Source: Berberis thunbergii
Lineage: Eukaryota; Streptophyta; Magnoliopsida; Ranunculales; Berberidaceae
DNA length: 64,000 nt
NCBI GenBank assembly: GCA_003290165.1
Contig: QNQO01000598.1
Location: forward strand, 248,001 to 312,000
Direction of reading: 5' to 3'
Positions 38,501-47,500 of this stretch are shown piece by piece. Numbering within the stretch: position 1 is the first letter of the stretch; every line of letters begins with the position of its first letter. The translations under genes were made by a program, and so were the position numbers. The notes below the pieces were generated by a model. That model was given only the letters and a program-made list of their open reading frames with translations. It had not been told where the DNA came from and searched no databases.

Positions 38501-41500
38501 ATAAAAAATAAAAAATAAAAAATAAAAAATAAAAAATATCGGTTGCCGAGTTTTGAATGTCTTCACCAAGTTCCAAGTGTATCGAAGGCGTGTCCGACAC
38601 GTTGACCACATTGACCATGTGTCTAACACCTATCTACACGTTGACCACGTGTCTGATGCGTGTCAGAGGTGTGTCGAGCGTCAGCGTCGGATACATATAC
38701 GACAAGTTTTTCGAAGAGCTTGTGCTTCCTTGGCTGCGACTAGTTCTGTTGATGCAAAAATTGAACAAATGTTTGAACAAGAGAAAACTTATTGGAAGAA
38801 CCTACTCCTAGGGTTGAAGCAAAGGATGGAAGAGAAGTATGAGACCACCTTAGATATATTGAAGAGGCTAAAACTGATGTTGGCAGAGTTTATGGCAAGT
38901 AGCAAAGAAGCCAATGGACCCCAAACAACACCACCACTGCCAATAGTGCCACAGGGGACCTTGGCCACCACTGTCGACGATGGCACACTCACTGGACAGA
39001 CCGTCGTCTAGGTCATGGCCTCCTTCCTCCCTCCTCTGTCCAAGTCGATCATCAAGTTGAACAACAACCTGCTTTAGTCGATCAACAACCCACAAGCACT
39101 GTCAATCGACCCTTCCACATCCTCAATCCATCATCGATCGCAACGCAGATCGTCCCAACCCCCCACCCCTTAACACCATTTGATCGGCAGAGCCAATAGA
39201 TGCTTCCAGTCGATCAATAGATCCACTCGCTGCTTCCCACCGATCGATCCTCTTTCATTCACCCCTCAGAACCAACCAGTCAATCACCAGCAACCCCTCT
39301 TCGATCGCCCCAACCTCATCACTCTTCTTCTTCAGTCGATCGACACTGATCATCCCCCTGATACAACATGCAGTTATTTGCACCCTCGCCTTCTAATTGT
39401 CCCACCCAACCACATTCAAGTTATTTGCACCACCCATCTTCTAGTTGTCCCACCTACCTAACCAACCCCCATCATCAAACTATTTCCACCCCCACAAACT
39501 CTTTGCACCTCTCACCCTCCCTTTCAGGCTATCTCCACTCACTCTGTTGGGAGGCCCCTTAGCACATCTGCAATCCTTCCATACTTCTCCTTCCCCTCAA
39601 CCTTGGTTGAGTCTTTCCTTGAACTATGTTGCAGATAAGACTGAATTACCACAACCATGCCAGACAATGGGTGGCAGATCCACCGAGAGATCTTAACCCG
39701 CCTTGGCCACCTGCTCAAGATAGAGGACAGTTTCAACCTCCCTTAGGTCGTGGTAGAGAATTTGTCGACCACCTAAATTAGGCATTAAAACTTCAGTGGA
39801 GGTAATTATTTTTATAAGGATAAGTTGACTCAGCTGATTACTGTCCTTGAGCGTCGGGTTGATATAGATTTGAAACTCGACGTGCCTTCTTATGATGGAG
39901 TTTCCATGGATGATGCTTTTATAGATTGGTTCATGGAGATCGACTGTATACTTGATTTTAAGAACATTTGAGGTTCGACGGCGGTACAATTAGTGGCTAA
40001 CAAATGAAGAGTACTGCAAATCTTTGGTGGAAGAGGAATGTGTCCATTGAACAGCAATGAGAGTACCTCTTGCTGCCATTTGGGATGATATGCATGAATT
40101 AATGCACTTGCTTTTGCTCCTATGGATTATGAGCGTGAGCTCTTTGGACGATTATGGGAGTTAGTATGGACGCACGACTACTGTTTTGTTACATAATTTT
40201 GAACTTTGTGTCTGCGTGCTAAGCTCGACGAATCAAAACGACAAACAACGTTTTGTTACTATCATGGCTTGGATGCGCGACTCTAGTCTGTCTTAGCTTT
40301 GGAGGAGTTTAATACACTTTTGATGGCTGAGAACATGGCTAAACATGCAATTGCAAAGTTACAGTTGCAGGGCCGCTCTGAGAAGAAGACTTTATCACCC
40401 CTTTTACACACTTCCACCTTTTGCACACTGTTGCCCATTCCTAAGGGCCTCTTAAGTGCTTGGGTGTGGTTCCTGGCCATGCTCGTAATAATTATCCGAA
40501 AGGGAAGTCCGTACTGCTGACGGATGAATTTGATGAGCGAGCATTCATAGACCAGGTTCCTCCATTTGATGGTGAAGGTGAACTCATCTCCTTGGTGGGA
40601 GAACCCACCGAGTGCACCCTTAAAACTTGAGGACAAACTTCTTGAACCCGGGGAGGTTGATGTAAGCGAGTTCTTTTAGTAATATTAGTATTAGTATTAA
40701 TGTAATTTGGCCTATTTAATAATTGCCCATAATAGTTAGGGCTTTGGTTTCCATTTAGGATTAGGGTTAGGTTTCTTTCCAGAGAAGTTAAAGTAGTTTA
40801 TAAATAAGGAGTAGATTGTTTATTGTTAGTTGGTTTTGATTGAATAAAAGAATTCATTTTGTGTAATTGTTTTCAATTATCGTAGATTTATTTCAATTTA
40901 TGTTTTTATCTTTCAATTCCTGTTTATTTGCAATTTTAATTCTATCAGTTTATGAAAAAATAAGTTAAAAAGTGGAACTGTAGCCCTTTTTTAATAAATA
41001 AAACCATAGTTATCAATTCGTATTGAATTATTATATGATACATATATCTTCAAGTTAGGTTTCCGATATACGATTTGATAACTCTGGTTTTATCTATTAA
41101 AAAAGAGCCACTTTATATTTAAGCATATAAAAGACAGAAGTAAGAGATTTAAGCAAAAACTCCTTGATTCATATAGTACTTGTGTAATATCATCCATTAT
41201 TCACTTCGTATCTACTAAAGTAAACCTATCAAGTCTGACCTTAGGCACCCAAAACAGGTTCAGTGCCATCCATATTCTCCGTGTGGTCGAAACTTGGTGG
41301 ATTACCTTTAGAAGTCTCTCATCCTAGCGGAGGCAGAATTTTTTGTGGCAGCAACGGGAACCTTGATTCAGATGTGGCAGCAAGAATAGATGGCAGTCCT
41401 ACGGAGTTCTTTGTCAAGTTTTGGGAGACAATCCAAACAGACTTCATGGGAGTAGTGTTAGTTTTCAAATCAAATGGCTTTCCCAACTGGCATTTTAATT

Positions 41501-44500
41501 CTTATCATGATCTTAAATCAAAAGATAATAGTGCTATGGCAGCAGGGGAATTCAGGCCATTTGTGTTATCTTGAAAGAGATTAGGAATCTAAGATTATCT
41601 CCAAGGTGGATAAGACTGAAGCAAACCCTCCTAAAATCAGTGTCACCATATCAACCGGCTGCGGTGGATATTAGACTGCTAATCGATGGCCTTTAATTTC
41701 CAATGAATTACGGATATTTCCAAAGCATTCGACCAAGAACTTTGGATTTTATAATAACAACTTGGCTTTGGGTTAGATGGAGAAGTTGGATGCAATTTAC
41801 TGAAGTAATTCATACTTTGATATTAGGCGCATCAAGGAATTTAATCAATCACTCCTATGCAATTTTATTTGGCGTTTTGGTAGAGGGCCTAGAGAGGATA
41901 ACAGACTTTGAAGGACTATTGTTCTGAGAAGTATGGATTGAAACCTCAAGGCTGGTAAAGCAGATTTCAATGCCATATGGATATGGTTTTCGGTGAGCCT
42001 ATCATAGAATACGTATCTAAGGTTGAGAACCATATTTCTGTTGTGGTAGGTGATGGAACTCAGACTGTGTTCTGGCATGATCAATGATAGATTGGGTGAT
42101 GACTAAAAGATGAGTTTCAAAACATATACAGTATCACTTTGAAAAGGTGCGCCAGTTGTTCAGCTCTTTGTCCCAAATAATGAGCAGGGAGGACTGGAGC
42201 TTACCCTCCATAGAGGGCATTAAGGGACAGCCTGATCAGATTGATACAAATGTTGGGACCTATGTAGTTTGGGGTGCTAAGAGAGGCGACTAGTTGTCCC
42301 CTCAGCCCCTAGGCGTTCAAAACAATTTTTTTAAAGATTCATATATAGTGAATAAAAATCCCTATTTGCCCAAAGACTTGAAATTGAAGCATTCATATCC
42401 ATAATCCCACTAAAGTTAACAAGACAACAACGACAACCATAACATATAGTGTCAATGTCATTCAAAATCTACCCAGAACGGTCAAAATCAGCAAACCATA
42501 AACATAAAAAGGTCAGTTGTTCTCATCCTCTCCATAATTGAGGCCACCATCTTCATGATTATCATTGAAGTGTAATAAGAGATTAAAAAAAAAAAAAAAT
42601 GAAGGAAAAAAAAAGGTTCCGTATATCTGCTGATTGTTGCCATTTCGTAGTGTTGGATGGTTTGACTACAACCTTTCAGCAAAACAATGCTATAAGTATT
42701 TTGAGCTAAACCAATTAGGTGTGGGAGAATAAAACAGGCAAGTTCTTGTTAAATCGTGCCATCACTATATAAGCTTGGTCCAAATCTAATGGATGGTCAA
42801 CAATGTGGGCCAACTTTGAGTAGGGTTGTTCATGGTTCGATTTTAACTTAAAATCGTGAAGAGAACCATATCAACCGGTTTGATAGAAATTCAAACCAAA
42901 CCAAACCAAACCGAATGTGTAAATCAAACCAAACCAAAATCAAATTCAATGAAACCGAAAACTGAACATAACTTAATCGAGCAGACAAAACTATGCTAAA
43001 CCGATTAAAGTGAACCAACAAAAATATGTATTATGTATTAACTTTTAATATAATATATATAAAATTACAATATAAACATATGTACTGGTTCGGTTTAGTT
43101 TCCTTGGTTTTTCAATAAAAATCCAAACCGATCACTTCAGTATCATAATATTACAAACCAAACTGAAACAAAAAACAAACCAAATTGGTCAGTTTGGTTT
43201 GGTTCGAACGGTTTGATCGGTTTATATGGTTTTTTGTTCAACCCTAATTTTGAGGGTCTATATTAGGGATGGCAATGGAGCGGATTTGGACAAATCCATC
43301 CTCGCCCCGCTGGAGATCACGGATATTCAAATCTTCCCCGAATATCCGTTTACCATATTTTGTAAAAACCATCCCCGAACTGGACAGATTGGTGGATATC
43401 CGCCCCGCCCCAAATACCTGAAGGAAAAAAAAAACAGATTCTCAACTATCATTTTCATTCTCAAATATCAACAAATCACAACTATCGAACAAAAAAAAAT
43501 TGATTCTCAACTATCAAACAACAACAAATCACACCACCATTCACCAAATCGAGCCATTGCTGATCAAATTCGCCCAAAATTTATATGTTTATACTGCTCA
43601 AATTACTATAATAATCTTTATAGTAATTTATCCGTTTATCAATTCTGATTACAAAAAAGATTCTCAGATCCATACAAAAAAAAAATTGCTCTAATTTGAA
43701 ATCTGATTACAAAAAAAAAAAGAAATCGCTCTGATCCATACAAAAAAATTTCTCAGATCTGAGATCTGATTACAAAAAAAAAAACAAAGCTCTGATGAAT
43801 CTTAGATCTCAGAGCTTTGATCTCAAATCTAGGTAAAGGCGGGGGGAAGGGAGGGGAGAGGGAGGTGGCTGGAATGGGCGTGAGAGAGAAGGGACGACCC
43901 TTCCGCCTCCGCCATTGCTGAGAGAAGACGGGATGACTGGATGTTGGCCTCTGCTCCTCCTTCACTGAGAGAGAAGTCGCCTTCGCTGAAAGAGAAGGGA
44001 GGGTCGGCTCGACCTCCGCCTTCACTGAGAGAGAAGAAAATAAGGGAGGGTCAGCTCGACCTCCGCCTTCTTTGAGAGAGAAGAAGGGAGGGTCCGCGGC
44101 CTCCGCCTTCGCTATGAGAAAAGAAGAAACGAGGTCCGTGGCTTCATCTTCGTTGTGAGGTGAGGAGAATGGCCTCCGCCTTTGCTGTGAGAAGACATAA
44201 GTGTGAATGACAGAATGAGAGGCCGAGAGGGTGTGAAAGAAATAGAATTAGGGTTTAATATTTTATATAGGGAAGGGGTATTTTTGTAAATTTAATGGAT
44301 AAACGGATATCCGTGGGGCGGATATGGTCAAATCCGTATCCGCCCCGATTAATAAACGGATACAGATTGAAAATCCGTATCCACCTCAAAATCCAGGAAC
44401 CTTTTACCAAATCCGCCTCAAACAGGGCGAATGGGGCGGATATCCGAAAAAATCCGCCCCACTGCCATCCCTAGTCTATATTTTTAGATGTAGCAAGTAC

Positions 44501-47500
44501 CCAAAGACGACTTCTTTGCATGTTTGATTAGGCATGGTCTAGACAACTTGAGGGTTGGTAATCATCAATAGATGCCTTGTTGAATGGGCATAATGAATTC
44601 ATTGGTCAATTGCTCTTCTCATGCGTATGGTACAACATTATAGATGCTTCATGTGTATGGTACAACAGTTATGGATGCTTTTGGTGAATGACAGTGGGAT
44701 TCGACTCTGTTGACTGTTTCTATAACTAAGTTAACTCATTGAGGACAAGGTTGTTCACTTTGGGATAGACGTTTGTTCGCAACTATATGGATAATTTGGA
44801 AAAAATCGAATAGACGGGTCTTTGAGGCTAAATGACTAAATTAAAAGACGTTGACCAACTAGGTAGGATAACAACAGGAGTATGATAAAGGACCTTCTTT
44901 TTTATGTTTGCATTTATCCTTGGGTAGTTTATTTTTGCCTTGGTAAAGTATGCATTCACTCTAGTTGGTGGTCGTGTGATGCCTCTTTCACATGTCCATC
45001 CATGCTTTTCAATGTTTATTTATCATCTACTTGTTTTGCTCAAAATAACCAAATTATTATTTCCAAGTTGCAAAAGTTAGACACCCAAATCACCCTTCTG
45101 CCTTGAACCCACAAAGAAAAGGTTCAACCTTTTCCGTTGAGACCATTCTACTCAAATCTTCCACCACTTGTTTGTAGAGAAATAATGAGAATAAATGCTC
45201 CTCTCCTACCACTATGATGAAATCAGGTTGGCTCCATTTGATCAATATAACAAATGAACATGGGCACAAAATCTGATGCAAGCGGAGCGGAAGCGAGGAT
45301 AAATTTCAATCAAACCATTTGAACATTCTTTTGACAAACTTCTTTCAGTATAATTGAACTTATCCACGAAATTGCCTAAAAAGACATCCTAATCAGAGAT
45401 GGAAAGATAAAGAGAAGCAAATTCTTTAGCAAATTTTACTAATCACCAAAAGCGGAAAATTCAGAATACAACGTGGTTCTTATTTATGGTCATACTAGAA
45501 CATTAAAATGGGATTGCTCAACATATTCTAATAGCTAAAACTACTTTAAAATGTACTGAAACTCTCAAAATATCACATAGAAACATCTTAAAACAACTTA
45601 AATTTTCTCAACCTCTTAAAACATCCTAAGATAACGAAACTATGAAATCATCAAAACTAGAAAAAATAAAATGCTTTTGAAAATAGAGGTTTGTACAACC
45701 ACTAATTGTCTCTCTTGGTTGTTTATGCCACATCTTTCTCGTTATAGCTCCTGCTACCTTTTTCTTGTTTCTCTTTTTGTCGACATTTTTGCATTATTTG
45801 CATGGTTTGTCCTCCTTGATATTATTCCCTAATGGATCTTCAGCTTTGATCCATCTTGCTCCAAGCTTTTCAAAGTCAATGCTATCAACAAGACCCGAGC
45901 CATCCCCTAGCCTTTGAGTCAATAAGTTCATTGGCTGTAATATGTTCATTAAATTCTGCTTCTCTTTCAAGAAATCTGCTGGGTCTCTGAAACATATTTT
46001 CAGGCACCTACACAAACCTTGGCTATGATCTTATAAATCCTCAATATGACCAATCGGTCGAAAGTCGTTAGTGAGGTGCAGACCATTTTCATTTTAGATA
46101 TTAATCAAGGAAAACCAACATAACTCAATCCTACATATGTATCAACACACCTGCCAATGGTAGGCTGGTTGGATGGTTAAGGCTGTGGTGGTTTAACCCC
46201 CACGACTTGGATTCTATACCCACCGGCGGCACCCTCACCTTTCTAAAAAACACACACATACATAGCACATTCTTAACATAAATGTTATCCCACATTTGAA
46301 AAATCCACAAAGATATTGAAAAGTTATATCGTTGAGCGTGCTTTTGTCATCTTTTAGCTGTATCATCATTATCTACATACTGAATGCACTTAACGATTTT
46401 GATTCTTTTACGCGTTATTGCATTCAATGATACTGTATGCTGATCATGCATGACTCGTGATACAAAGTTCAAATTTTATTTTCTTTCCCCTCTTGCAGGA
46501 GTGGTGGACATATGTGTGCATGGGACCATCTGATCCTCATCCTAATTGGCACCTTGGGATGCGTGGCACACAACATCGTGCAGTGATGTGGAGGGTATGG
46601 AAAGAAGGTGGGACAGGGTTTCTTTATTGGGGCGCCAACTGCTATGAGAAGGCTACAGTTGCAAGTGCAGAGGTATTTGCCTGGCTTCCCAGTACTATTA
46701 TGCGTATAATAAGTAAAGAGTATTACCTTACCAGATTATTCATTAGCAATGTACGATGTGTGGTACAGGTAAGATTCCGGCGTGGCCTTCCCCCAGGTGA
46801 TGGAGTCTTGTTTTATCCTGGCGAAGTCTTCTCTACAAATCAACTGGTTGCTTCAGTGAGACTTGAACGCATTCTCAGTGGCATGCAGGTATTTCTATAT
46901 AGGTTGATTCTACTCATATATTTTCCCTCTTTCCTTTATGTCCTTTTGAGTGTATACTTGAAGTCTACAATTTGAAAGGTGTTAGTGTTCTATCTGTTGT
47001 TGATGTTTGCAATGGCTTCCACCCAAGACTTTAGTCCTTGTGCAAGATGTATTTTGTCATATTGCATGATGTTTACCAATTATTTAACAAGGACATTAAG
47101 TGTTTGGCTTTGCATGCCTAATGATTCTGAGAGCATCTACAGAGTTGGATAAGGTCTTAAGATTAACTGATTAGGAAGGTGATAAGAGTTGTTTGCGTAT
47201 ACGTGCCAAGGGAAAATTCATCCTGACAGAGTTGGGGAGGTCTTCAGATTAACTGATTAGGAAGGTGATAAGAGTTGTTTGCGTACACGTGCCAAGGGAA
47301 AATTCATCCTGACAGAGTTGGGGAGAGGATGACCTTGTTAAATGCAGAGAGACTAAAGAGACGCAGATGATACAGAGCAATGTCAAAAAATACCAACAGC
47401 CCTAAAAGGCAACAGCAGAATGAAGGGAAAAAAATATCATTCATCATATCATATTCTTTCTATTCATGGCCAAAATGATGTGCGGAAGCTTCTGGACCCT

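Noticed and set aside
39180..39696. Pro/Ser/His-rich frames as a host gene
   Set aside because: They lie inside the LTR retrotransposon's internal region, with no start or splice support and no conserved domain.
46457..46975. A 172-residue stand-alone gene
   Set aside because: It is exons 14 and 15 of the DUF4091 gene read through intron 14.
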